Source: an uncultured Bacteroidia bacterium (GTDB lineage: Bacteria > Bacteroidota > Bacteroidia > Bacteroidales > UBA932). From it: a stretch of 64,000 nt of DNA. A program made the translations under genes and the position numbers. Position 1 is the stretch's first letter. Every line of letters begins with the position of its first letter. Positions 1-7,297 of this stretch are shown piece after piece. The stretch covers positions 53,726-117,725 of the forward strand of contig CADCHE010000013.1 of assembly GCA_902801205.1 (NCBI GenBank), read 5' to 3'. The notes beneath the pieces are model-generated. The model saw only the letters and a list, made by a program, of their open reading frames with translations. It was not told the origin of the DNA and ran no database searches.

Positions 1-400
1 TTCGTGTCCCATTGCAACCATAGAGTTTAAAGCCCCACCGTCAAAAGGAATTTCTTTATACCAAGGATTTCCAACATAGTTAATATCCCGACTTTTAGGA
101 TTATAAGAACTACTTGCAGTCCAAAAAGTTGAATTTAAAGCATAAAACGTCTTTTTGCCTTATCAAATGGCTCATAACTCGACTACCTAAACTTGTAGCA
201 GCTATTTTCGCTATATTTTCAATTCCACCTGCATAGTTATTGGCTAAACGAACAATTCTGCCGTCTGGGTCAATCAAGTTCACCGGACTCCCCGCACAAT
301 ACCCATACCCTCCCATCGGATAATACTTCTCCGCCAGGGGATCCACGGACATCCACCGGGAGCCATAGAGCAGGAAGTCATTGTCTTCTATTTGCGGCAT
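1..400 (-). pseudogene. RHS C-terminal toxin tip, frameshifted and cut by the window edge
   Basis: The first ~35 codons from 400 carry the end of an RHS core: a WMSVDPLAEKYY motif, then NPVNLIDPDGR-like residues (SPVNLIDPDGR). A variable tip follows. The frame hits a stop at 110-112. Dropping one base from the five-T run at 152-156 (A run on the coding strand) joins it to an open frame that reads on to position 1 and ends in ...AMGHE. That end could be the start of an HExxH zinc-protease motif, as in M91-type RHS tips, but the rest lies outside the window. The start overlaps the end of the upstream lipoprotein gene by 13 bases, so this is a displaced tip without its own RHS body. The DNA is AT-rich. 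RHS homology is fairly sure; the protease assignment is tentative. Confidence 0.7.
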
Positions 401-804
401 TTAGAAATAGAACGGGATATTCTCTTACGCTTCAAAACGGTGCTATCCATTTGTAATTTGTTTTTACTCAAGACTTTAATTGTAATAGTTCCTTCAATAT
501 AGCTTCCCCCCTGCAATGCTTTTTCAAGATCACTCATAACAGGATTATTATTACACGTTATCTCTATTACCTTATTATTAAACATATGCCATTCGCCTCG
601 ACATTTACTTATTGACAAATCAAAGTATTTTGTCAGCGTACATGACTTATTCGGATTCAATTCCAAAGACACGTAAGTTGATAGAGGACACTCCTCACCC
701 TCTACTCCATCAAATGTCCCACATAAAGACGCAATGTATTCTTGCTGGCTCTTACAAGATAGAGAAAGTAAGATAATGGTTGAATATGCTATTATTTTTC
801 TCAT
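388..804 (-). CDS. Small lipoprotein, probable immunity protein of an RHS toxin tip
   Basis: A 138-aa protein with an N-terminal hydrophobic segment ending in LLSLSC, a good lipobox, so it is probably an exported lipoprotein. The mature part has several cysteines and a basic C-terminus (KRKRIS). I do not recognise a domain family. Its ATG overlaps the TGA of the upstream toxin-tip fragment (ATGA), an arrangement that couples translation and is typical of toxin-immunity pairs. The immunity role is inferred from that position only. The AT-rich composition matches the rest of the first 1.7 kb and differs from the remainder of the window. Confidence 0.6.
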   Translation of the reverse strand: MRKIIAYSTIILLSLSCKSQQEYIASLCGTFDGVEGEECPLSTYVSLELNPNKSCTLTKYFDLSISKCRGEWHMFNNKVIEITCNNNPVMSDLEKALQGGSYIEGTITIKVLSKNKLQMDSTVLKRKRISRSISKCRK

Positions 805-1040
805 CGTCTATAATAAATTTCTTGAAGTGTTCTTATTCTGAAACTTGCAGGTTGTTCTCTAAATATAGCAGCATTCCATGGATATGCTTGAATTAGATCA
901 TCTCTCGTTGAATTGATATTTACCGGTATCAAACCTGTGTTTGCTGGACCCTCTGCAGCATAAGGCATGAGTATCAGCATTTTCTGCAAATAAAACGAGT
1001 ATTGTTTCAACTTATTCGATTGGCTATCAATTAGTTTTGA
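801..1040 (-). pseudogene. Orphan toxin-tip fragment (C-terminal piece)
   Basis: An open frame follows a TAG at 1041-1043 and ends in TGA at 801. No ATG lies near its beginning (a TTG is at 1008-1010). The peptide contains MPYAAEGPANTGL and ends in RTLQEIYYRR. I do not recognise its family. It lacks an RHS core and any signal peptide, and its stop overlaps the start of the next lipoprotein gene by four bases. It is therefore best read as the C-terminal remnant of a polymorphic toxin left in front of its immunity gene. It could alternatively be translated from TTG as a 69-aa protein. Confidence 0.45.
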
Positions 1041-1059
1041 CTAAAGTAGGAACGACTAC

Positions 1060-1636
1060 TTACATGCTTTTAGGTGTGGGGACAAGATTATCTAAAAAAG
1101 TATAAAACTCCTCAAACTTGGGGTTATACTCAATATCATATCCTTCCTCGCCATATTGAATGCTTTGTTCATGAACAAGTTCATTTTCAAAGAAGAGTTT
1201 AAATGTTATTTCAGGATACTCAGTTACGATGGGGTCCCCTCTTTTTCTGGAAATCTCTATAGTCTCCGATTTGGTAATAAAAAAGAGGTCAATATAGTCT
1301 AAGAATTCATCAATAATCTGATTGTCAGAAATACATTTTTCAAAGGGAGGGCTCTTAATGTAAGTAGTCCTATGTATTTGCAATTTACTCTGTGAATAAC
1401 TATATATGTATTTGCAATTTACTCTGTGAATAACTATAGATGTAATAATATGCATCAATTGCCCAGTAAATAACCGCAACACTATCTACACCCACCAAAG
1501 ACTTGTGTATTCTTAAAGAATCGCCGCTACCATAGTTGCGACAATCTGAAATTGTGTTCTTATTTGTTTTCTTATAAAAACACTGATTACAAATAAAAAG
1601 CATGAGTGATAATAGTAGAGTGATAATAGGTTTCAT
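1060..1636 (-). pseudogene. Lipoprotein-like immunity gene interrupted by a 34-bp tandem duplication
   Basis: The gene starts at an ATG (1634-1636) that overlaps the stop of the RHS fragment (ATGA). It encodes a hydrophobic signal ending in LMLFIC, a lipobox-like cysteine. After about 77 codons, ending ...SKLQIHI, a stop falls inside the second copy of a 34-bp direct repeat. With one copy removed, the frame runs through ...SKLQIHRTTYIK and continues to the stop at 1060, giving about 180 aa. The downstream half is acidic and ends in PTPKSM. 34 is not a multiple of three, so the duplication acts as an off switch. No known domain was recognised; an immunity role is inferred from position. Confidence 0.6.
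1371..1438. repeat. Perfect 34-bp tandem duplication inside a gene
   Basis: Positions 1371-1404 and 1405-1438 are identical 34-mers, each beginning TATGTATTTG and ending AATAACTATA. The duplication shifts the reading frame of the minus-strand lipoprotein gene that contains it. Direct repeats like this can be lost by slippage or recombination. Confidence 0.95.
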
Positions 1637-2124
1637 GTTATTGTGTCGAAGTAATTATTTGTTGTACTTTTTATACAGATTACTATATGGCGGATCAACT
1701 TGATTACGCGGGCGAGCGGGATGCGGATGTCCCCGTCGACGATCTCGTAGAAGGGGATTGATATCTGTACGAGTCCGTTGGAGAGGTTCACCGGATAGGC
1801 GGTGTATTTGGCTAGTTCCATGGCCGCAGGGGAAGGCGGTATGACCTGCGGCATCGTCAACTCGGGCAAGGACGAAGAAGACGTCCGTGCCGGAGCCCGG
1901 CGACGGGCGGCGTCGCGTGCGGCAGCGGTGGTGTCCTGCGGCAGGAAAGAGCCCAGGCCGGCTCCCTCCGCCTCCGGGCGGGCATTCGCCCGGACAGGGA
2001 TGCGCGAAGCGCAGGTTGACCGCCCGGAGGAGGAGGGAGCGGCTGACCGTCTGCCATGTTTGGGCAGCATCGGGAAGAGCAGGCCGATGAGCAGGAAAAG
2101 CGCGATGATCAGTCTGGATCTCAT
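1633..2124 (-). pseudogene. RHS-family protein, N-terminus only, joined to a short foreign tip
   Basis: The ATG at 2122-2124 opens a frame with a signal peptide (SRLIIALFLLIGLLFP), a low-complexity linker and then the conserved N-terminal block of Bacteroidetes RHS/YD-repeat proteins: PQVIPPSPAAMELAKY, a stretch around ISIPFYEI, and DGDIRIPL. Normally thousands of bases of YD repeats follow. Here, near 1712, the GC-rich frame passes straight into an AT-rich tail of about 28 residues and stops at 1633. The RHS core is therefore deleted, and the promoter-proximal end is fused to a toxin-tip remnant, followed by an overlapping immunity-like gene. The surviving product could be secreted but cannot form an RHS cage. 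Confidence 0.7.
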
Positions 2125-2151
2125 AACCAAAGGAGATCTTTATCGTTTTTG

Positions 2152-2175
2152 CAAATATAAAACAAAAAGAGTCAA
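2152..2175 (-). promoter_or_regulatory. Bacteroidetes-type promoter for the RHS locus
   Basis: On the minus strand a TTGAC element (2171-2175) lies upstream of a TATATTTG -7 box (2152-2159), about 28 bases before the ATG at 2124. This fits the TTG / TAnnTTTG consensus and suggests that the rearranged RHS locus is still transcribed. Confidence 0.6.
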
Positions 2176-2292
2176 GTCCTATATGGCTGAGATGACAATC
2201 GTTTCGCTGCAATGACTTTTTGCTGGGTCGGATGAAATAAGGATGAATCTCATCTGCCACGCAGGGTGGCCCTTCAGCAACGCCCGGGGGGA

Positions 2293-4374
2293 TCAGTATT
2301 TCAGATTGACGCTTTGGTAGAATACCTGCGCCTCGTGGCGCTGGGCAGGGGCGGGCGTCTCCCGGAGCGTCTCCGTATGCACCCAGGGCGCCGTCTCCGA
2401 CACGTCGAACTGCAGCACCCGGCCCACCGGCGAAAGCACCGTCAGGATATCGTCCTGCAGGAAGCCCAGGTCCTGGTACGTCGCCATGAACGCCCGCTCG
2501 TGGAAGTCCGGTGCAAGGACATCCTGACCGTAGAACGCCGAATCATAGGAGAAGTGCAGCAGGGAGAAGAGCGTCGGCATCAGGTCGATCTGCGAGCAGA
2601 GCTTCTCCACGCGGCCCGGGGCGATGAATCCCGGCGCATAGATCAGCGCAGGAATGTGGTACTTGTCCACGGGAATGCTCGTCTTGCCCGCGCTGGAAGC
2701 GCAGTGGTCGGCCACCACCACGAAGACCGTCTCTTTGAACCAGGGACGTGACGAAGCCTCGTGAAGGAACTGCCCGATCGCATAGTCCGTGTACTTGACG
2801 GCCGCCTGGCGGGACATCTTCTCGCCATCGTAGGTGATGCGTCCGTCCGGATAGGTGTACGGACGGTGGTTGCTGATCGTGAAGACCTGCGCGTGGAAAG
2901 GCGTCCCCTCCGCGGCGCGCGCGTCGCACCAGCCCAGGGCCTCGCGGAAGGAATCCTCGTCGCAGGTGCCCCAGATATTGGCGAAAGTGATCTTCTCCTT
3001 GTCGAAGCCGCCCTTGTCGAGGATCTCATAGCCGTTGCCCTCGAAGTAGGTCCGCATGTTGTCGAAGTAGCTGTCGCCGCCGTAGATGAACGCCGTGCGG
3101 TAGCCCGCCTGGCGGAGGACTTTCCCGGTCGAGAAGAGGTCCGCATTGTCGGGCCGCTTGATGAGGCTTTCTCCGGCACTCGGCGGGATACAGAGCGTGA
3201 GGGCTTCCAGCCCGCGGACGGACCGGTTCCCCGTGGCGTAGAGCCGGTCGAAGACCAGGCTCCGCTCCATCAGCGTGTCGAGGTTGGGCGTAATGCCCTC
3301 CGTATTCCCGTAGGCGGTCAGGAAGTCCGCGCTGAGGCTTTCCACCGTGATGAGCACGATGTTTTTTCGGATGGGGGCGAGAGAGTCGCGCACGGCTTGC
3401 GTGCCGTCGGGCCTCTGCGCGCACAGGGCCAGCTTTTGGGCGCGTACTTCCTCCTCGGGCAGCATCTCGTAGAAACGGTCGTATTCGAGCGTGCTGCTGC
3501 TGTACGCCTCCAGGAAGTTCCAGCAGCCGTTGCACTGCAGCTCGGTCGCGAAGGTGTTCCGGCTCTGCAGGTTGCGGTATGAGAAATGCAGCCAGCCGAC
3601 GCTCGCGGCAAAGAGGAACGCGTACACGATGAGGCGCACGCCCGCATTCAGGGCGCCGCCGTTCCCGGCCTCGGACAGGTCGTGCCTGCCGAACAGCGGC
3701 CGCCAGACCAGGAGGGTGGCGACGAGGATCCCCAGGAACATCGGGAGGATCGGATAGGACTCGAAGATATTGCCGATGACCTCGTTGGTGTAGACCAGGT
3801 AGTCGACGGCGATGAAGTTGTAGCGGACGCCGAATTCGTACCAGAACGTGCATTCCGACAGGATGTTCAGCAGGAACAGGAAGGTGTAGATGCCGGTCAG
3901 CGCGATGAGCCCGGCCTTGCACCAGCCCTTCCGGATGCCGGGCAGGAAGAAGCGGAGGGCGAATCCGGCCAGCAGCAGCAAGGAGACGATCCGTGCGATC
4001 AGCGGGACGACGGAGCCGTATTCCACGAAGATGTTCTTCGGAAGGAAGGCGTAGACCGTCAGTGCGGCCAGGAGACCGAGGAGGATCCATCCCGGAACCT
4101 TCCGGTATTTCGCATCATTGAGCAGCAGGTAGATCAATGCGGCCGGTGCGAGGGACAGGATGGCGAAGGCGAGGTCGTTCAGCGGCCCGATCGTGAAGAT
4201 CTTGACCCATTGCAGGAAGGAGAACCCGATGACGGTGGGCGGGATGAACAGCAGCAGGATGCGTGTGAGCAGCCCGGCGGCCAGGACCAGCAGGATCAGC
4301 CGGGGAGCGAACCACGTCAGGAAATCATAGACCTTTTTCTTCTTTTTCGTATCACGAAGGGAGTACTTGCTCAT
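2293..4374 (-). CDS. LtaS/phosphoethanolamine-transferase-type membrane sulfatase
   Basis: A 693-aa protein. A basic N-terminus (KKKKK) is followed by about five membrane helices (residues ~20-270) and an extracytoplasmic alkaline-phosphatase/sulfatase fold (~300-610). Recognisable elements are VLITVESLSADF (metal site), TGNRSVRGLEA at the nucleophile loop, the VVADHC metal-binding DH pair and KYHIPALIYAP. The family transfers phosphoglycerol or phosphoethanolamine groups to lipids or envelope glycans. The substrate here is unknown. Close relatives usually show Thr in the RTVRG nucleophile loop, whereas this protein has Ser. The start at 4374 was chosen because helix 1 begins soon after it and a -7 box lies upstream. 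It is divergent from the GH2-like gene. Confidence 0.8.
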   Translation of the reverse strand: MSKYSLRDTKKKKKVYDFLTWFAPRLILLVLAAGLLTRILLLFIPPTVIGFSFLQWVKIFTIGPLNDLAFAILSLAPAALIYLLLNDAKYRKVPGWILLGLLAALTVYAFLPKNIFVEYGSVVPLIARIVSLLLLAGFALRFFLPGIRKGWCKAGLIALTGIYTFLFLLNILSECTFWYEFGVRYNFIAVDYLVYTNEVIGNIFESYPILPMFLGILVATLLVWRPLFGRHDLSEAGNGGALNAGVRLIVYAFLFAASVGWLHFSYRNLQSRNTFATELQCNGCWNFLEAYSSSTLEYDRFYEMLPEEEVRAQKLALCAQRPDGTQAVRDSLAPIRKNIVLITVESLSADFLTAYGNTEGITPNLDTLMERSLVFDRLYATGNRSVRGLEALTLCIPPSAGESLIKRPDNADLFSTGKVLRQAGYRTAFIYGGDSYFDNMRTYFEGNGYEILDKGGFDKEKITFANIWGTCDEDSFREALGWCDARAAEGTPFHAQVFTISNHRPYTYPDGRITYDGEKMSRQAAVKYTDYAIGQFLHEASSRPWFKETVFVVVADHCASSAGKTSIPVDKYHIPALIYAPGFIAPGRVEKLCSQIDLMPTLFSLLHFSYDSAFYGQDVLAPDFHERAFMATYQDLGFLQDDILTVLSPVGRVLQFDVSETAPWVHTETLRETPAPAQRHEAQVFYQSVNLKY

Positions 4375-4394
4375 TTCATTGTGCTTTAGTGGCA

Positions 4395-4402
4395 CAAATG
4401 TA
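4395..4402 (-). promoter_or_regulatory. -7 promoter box for the sulfatase gene
   Basis: Minus-strand TACATTTG matches TAnnTTTG and lies 20 bases upstream of the ATG at 4374. No clear -33 element was seen. Confidence 0.45.
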
Positions 4403-4424
4403 CGGATTTTCCCACGATAATTCC

Positions 4425-4432
4425 TATTTTTG
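4425..4432 (+). promoter_or_regulatory. -7 promoter box for the GH2-like gene
   Basis: TATTTTTG (followed by CATC) matches TAnnTTTG and lies 24 bases before the ATG at 4457. The same CTATTTTTGCA string recurs upstream of several genes in the window. Confidence 0.55.
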
Positions 4433-4456
4433 CATCTTGTTGAACAATCCTTGAAG

Positions 4457-5980
4457 ATGAAAAGAACCTTCTCCTTCCTGCTTTGCCTCGCCCTTCTGGC
4501 GGGCGTCCTTCCGTTGCGTGCGCAGATTCGCGGATTCCGCCAGACGGAACTCCGGCAGTGGGAATTCTCCCAGACCGGAGCCTCCTGGGACTCCGTCGCC
4601 GTCCCGCATACGATGCCCGCGCAGACCGGCACCTACCGCTGCACCTTCACCGTGCGCAACCCGAAAGCGCCGGCCTATCTCTTTTTCGAGCGGGCGGCCC
4701 AGACCGTGACGGTCAAGGTCAACGGTGACCAGGTGGCCTATCATCAAGGCGGATACACGGGCTTCCCGGTGCGGATCACCGATGCCATCAAGGACGGGGA
4801 GAACCTGATTGAGGTGGAATGCGACGCCAGCCCGGACGAGGAGATGGCGCCGGTGGCGGCCCCGTTCCCGCTGCATGGCGGCCTGACGGGGGCCATCTGG
4901 CTCGCCCAGATGGAAGATGTCTATTTCGCCCCGGAGGTCTTCGGAATGTACCGTGTCCGCTGTGAGACTCCGGAAGTGACGGACAAGAAGGTCGTTACGA
5001 ATATCAAGGCGCGCATCGTCAACGACAGCGGCCGCGACGTCACGGTGAAGATCCGCATGCAGATGCTCGACGAAGAGGGCCGGCTGGCCTACCAGGCGGA
5101 CCGCAAGGTGGATATGGTGTCCTATGGAGAATACGATTTCGAGCATGACTTCGTGCTGGCCGGCATCCACCGCTGGGACGGCCTCCGTGACCCGTTCCTC
5201 TATACGATCCGGATGGAACTCTTCCAGGACCGCCGGATCCTTGACATCGCCGAAACCAAGATCGGCTACCGCTCGCTCGAACTGGACCGCGAGCGCGGCC
5301 TGCTGCTCAACGGACGCCCCTGCCCGCTGCATGGCAGCATCCTGGAAGGAGGTGAGGAGAATGGCTCCGAGGCTTCCGTCCGCGCGGCGCTCGCCGCTGC
5401 GGTGGCCCGGGGAGACAATTTCGTGATGATGCCTTATTTCCCGCACGGGGACTTCGTCTTCCGCCAGGCCGATTCGCTGGGCCTGGCCGTCCTGCCGCAG
5501 ACGCCCTGGCTGAATGCCTGCGGTTCCCGCGCGCGCCAGACCTATTTCAACAACATCCACACCCAGCTGGAGGAGATGGTGAACAACCTGTACAACCATC
5601 CTTCCGTCCTTCTCTGGGGCATGTGGAACGGGGTCGACGGCCGGACGGACACCGCCGACCTGCAGGGAGCCTTCGACGCGGAGAAGGCGGTCGAACAGAC
5701 CCGCCGCCTCTACGAACTGGGCAAGGAACTCGATCCGGACCGCTTCTTCGGTGTCGTGGATCGCTCCGCGCTGCGCCCGGAAGGCTATGCCGCCCTGAAG
5801 ACCGACTTTGTCGTGGAGGCGTATGACGCCCTTCCGCAGGGGGGTCTTTCGAAGGCGACCGCAGCCCTGCGTGCCACGGCGCATGTCCCGGTCGGCGCCT
5901 GGATCACACGCGCTGTGGAAGCGGACCGCCTGACGTCGGACGCGCGCGGCCTGCTCCTGCTTGCCGCAGGGGCGGAATAG
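4457..5980 (+). CDS. Secreted GH2-like protein lacking the acid/base glutamate
   Basis: A 507-aa protein with a signal peptide (FLLCLALLAGVLPLRAQ). It has the order of a glycoside hydrolase family 2 enzyme: a jelly-roll sugar-binding domain (~20-155), an immunoglobulin-like sandwich (~165-280) and a shortened TIM-barrel region. The conserved YNHPSVLLWGMWN block (residues ~380-392) is present, but the catalytic Glu that normally follows Trp/Gly-Asn is Gly (WNGVDG). The protein is also much shorter than typical beta-galactosidases. It may be a non-catalytic carbohydrate-binding relative, or it may use another residue. It is convergent with the permease gene, with only three bases between the two stops. 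Confidence 0.7.
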   Translation: MKRTFSFLLCLALLAGVLPLRAQIRGFRQTELRQWEFSQTGASWDSVAVPHTMPAQTGTYRCTFTVRNPKAPAYLFFERAAQTVTVKVNGDQVAYHQGGYTGFPVRITDAIKDGENLIEVECDASPDEEMAPVAAPFPLHGGLTGAIWLAQMEDVYFAPEVFGMYRVRCETPEVTDKKVVTNIKARIVNDSGRDVTVKIRMQMLDEEGRLAYQADRKVDMVSYGEYDFEHDFVLAGIHRWDGLRDPFLYTIRMELFQDRRILDIAETKIGYRSLELDRERGLLLNGRPCPLHGSILEGGEENGSEASVRAALAAAVARGDNFVMMPYFPHGDFVFRQADSLGLAVLPQTPWLNACGSRARQTYFNNIHTQLEEMVNNLYNHPSVLLWGMWNGVDGRTDTADLQGAFDAEKAVEQTRRLYELGKELDPDRFFGVVDRSALRPEGYAALKTDFVVEAYDALPQGGLSKATAALRATAHVPVGAWITRAVEADRLTSDARGLLLLAAGAE

Positions 5981-5983
5981 TCT

Positions 5984-7207
5984 TTATTTCTGTTCTTCCC
6001 GCAGATTGTGCCGTACGGGCGCGCGGGCGATGAGATAACCGATCGTCGCCACGCCCGCGACGGTGAGCAGCAGGTCCGTCAGTTGCAGGCGGACCGGGTA
6101 GGCGTTGACGACGAAGTTGACACCCGGCATCCGGATGAAACCGAACCGCTGCTGCAGCAGGACGAAGAGGACCCCGATGACGAGCCCGACGCCCAGTCCC
6201 AGCAGGGAGATCAGCCATCCTTCCAGCGTGAAGATCCGTTTGATGAGCCGGTCGGTCGCACCCAGGCTCCGGAACGTGCCGATGTCGTCTTTCTTTTCAA
6301 TGATGAGCATCGTCAGGCTGCCGAAGATGTTGAGGGCGATGATGATGATGACGAAGAGCAGGATCAGGAAGATGGCGGCTTTCTCGTAGCGCATCATCTT
6401 GTACAGCGCGGTGTTCTGGCGGAAGCGGTCGAGCACCCGGAACGACGGACCGAGTTCCCGCTGCAGGGAGCGGATGAGGCGGCGGGTCGCTTTTTTCCCC
6501 GTGCCCGGGGCGAGCCGTACTTCCAGCGCGCTCACTTCCTCCTCGTACCCGAGCAGTTCGCGCATGGAAGCGATCGGCAGGATGACCAGGCTTTCGTCGA
6601 TCTGCTGGTTGATGGAGAAGATGCCGGACGGACGCATCCGTACGCTGTGCAGGGAAGCCGTCGGGTTGGCCAGGGAAATGTTCTTTTCGCGGTCCGGGAA
6701 GTAGAGTTTTGCAAAGGTCAGGAAGGCGGGATTCACGCCCAGCTTGTAGGCCAGGGCCGCGCCGACGGCCATCTGCGGCAGTTCGCCCTTGTGGAGGGAG
6801 AATGTCCCTTCGCGCATGAATTCCTGCAGGGGCGCCTCGCGTTCGTACAGCGAATCCACGCCCTTGGCGAGGGCGACGCCCTGGTTGCCGTCGTAGTCGA
6901 TGAAGAGGTTGTCCTGGAGGACGCTGAAGACGGCGGCGACGTGCGCCCGCTGCCGCAGGGAATCGGTCCAGGAGGCGCGCGGAATGAACACCTTGCCCTT
7001 CGCCGGCGTGACCAGGATGTCGGGTTCGATGCCGCTGACGGAGGTCCGGATCAGGTCGTCGAAGCCGTTGTAGACCGACAGGATGATAATCAGGGCGGCC
7101 GTGCCGATGGCCATGCCGGCCGCGCTGATCGCCGATATGATGTTGATCACATTGTGCGACTTGCGGGCGAACAGGTATCTGCGGGCTATGAAAAACGGCA
7201 AGTTCAT
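5984..7207 (-). CDS. ABC transporter permease, LolC/FtsX family
   Basis: A 407-aa inner-membrane protein starting FFIARRYLFARKSHNVIN, a typical LolC/LolE-type N-terminus. The first helix is around residues 20-45 (SAAGMAIGTAALIIILSVYNGF). A large periplasmic domain follows (~50-260), and three more helices lie in the C-terminal FtsX domain (~280-400, with the LRSLGATDRLIKRIF coupling-helix region shown as FRSLGATDRLIKRIF). In proteobacteria such permeases, with a LolD ATPase, extract lipoproteins from the inner membrane. No ATPase gene is adjacent, as is common in Bacteroidetes. The start at 7207 matches the family and follows a -7 box. Confidence 0.85.
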   Translation of the reverse strand: MNLPFFIARRYLFARKSHNVINIISAISAAGMAIGTAALIIILSVYNGFDDLIRTSVSGIEPDILVTPAKGKVFIPRASWTDSLRQRAHVAAVFSVLQDNLFIDYDGNQGVALAKGVDSLYEREAPLQEFMREGTFSLHKGELPQMAVGAALAYKLGVNPAFLTFAKLYFPDREKNISLANPTASLHSVRMRPSGIFSINQQIDESLVILPIASMRELLGYEEEVSALEVRLAPGTGKKATRRLIRSLQRELGPSFRVLDRFRQNTALYKMMRYEKAAIFLILLFVIIIIALNIFGSLTMLIIEKKDDIGTFRSLGATDRLIKRIFTLEGWLISLLGLGVGLVIGVLFVLLQQRFGFIRMPGVNFVVNAYPVRLQLTDLLLTVAGVATIGYLIARAPVRHNLREEQK

Positions 7208-7238
7208 CTGCTGCTTCGGCAAAGGTTGTCTTTGCCTG

Positions 7239-7246
7239 CAAAGATA
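7239..7246 (-). promoter_or_regulatory. -7 promoter box for the LolC-like permease
   Basis: Minus-strand TATCTTTG matches TAnnTTTG, 31 bases upstream of the ATG at 7207. Confidence 0.5.
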
Positions 7247-7269
7247 GCGGAAATTCCATGAACAATGGT

Positions 7270-7277
7270 TAAATTTG
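7270..7277 (+). promoter_or_regulatory. -7 promoter box for rmuC
   Basis: TAAATTTG matches TAnnTTTG, 20 bases upstream of the ATG at 7298. It is divergent from the permease promoter. Confidence 0.55.
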
Positions 7278-7297
7278 TAGAAAGATGACATACGAAA

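Noticed and set aside
1-2200. An integrative element or insertion sequence explaining the AT-rich end
   Set aside because: No transposase, integrase, terminal inverted repeats or attachment-site repeats are visible; RHS recombination explains the structure better.
1802-2215. A plus-strand 137-codon frame over the RHS N-terminus
   Set aside because: The minus strand encodes a recognisable RHS N-terminus with signal peptide and promoter; the plus frame has no family resemblance.
4424-5884. A 486-codon minus-strand frame opposite the GH2-like gene
   Set aside because: Shadow frame; the plus strand has the signal peptide, promoter box and GH2 motifs.
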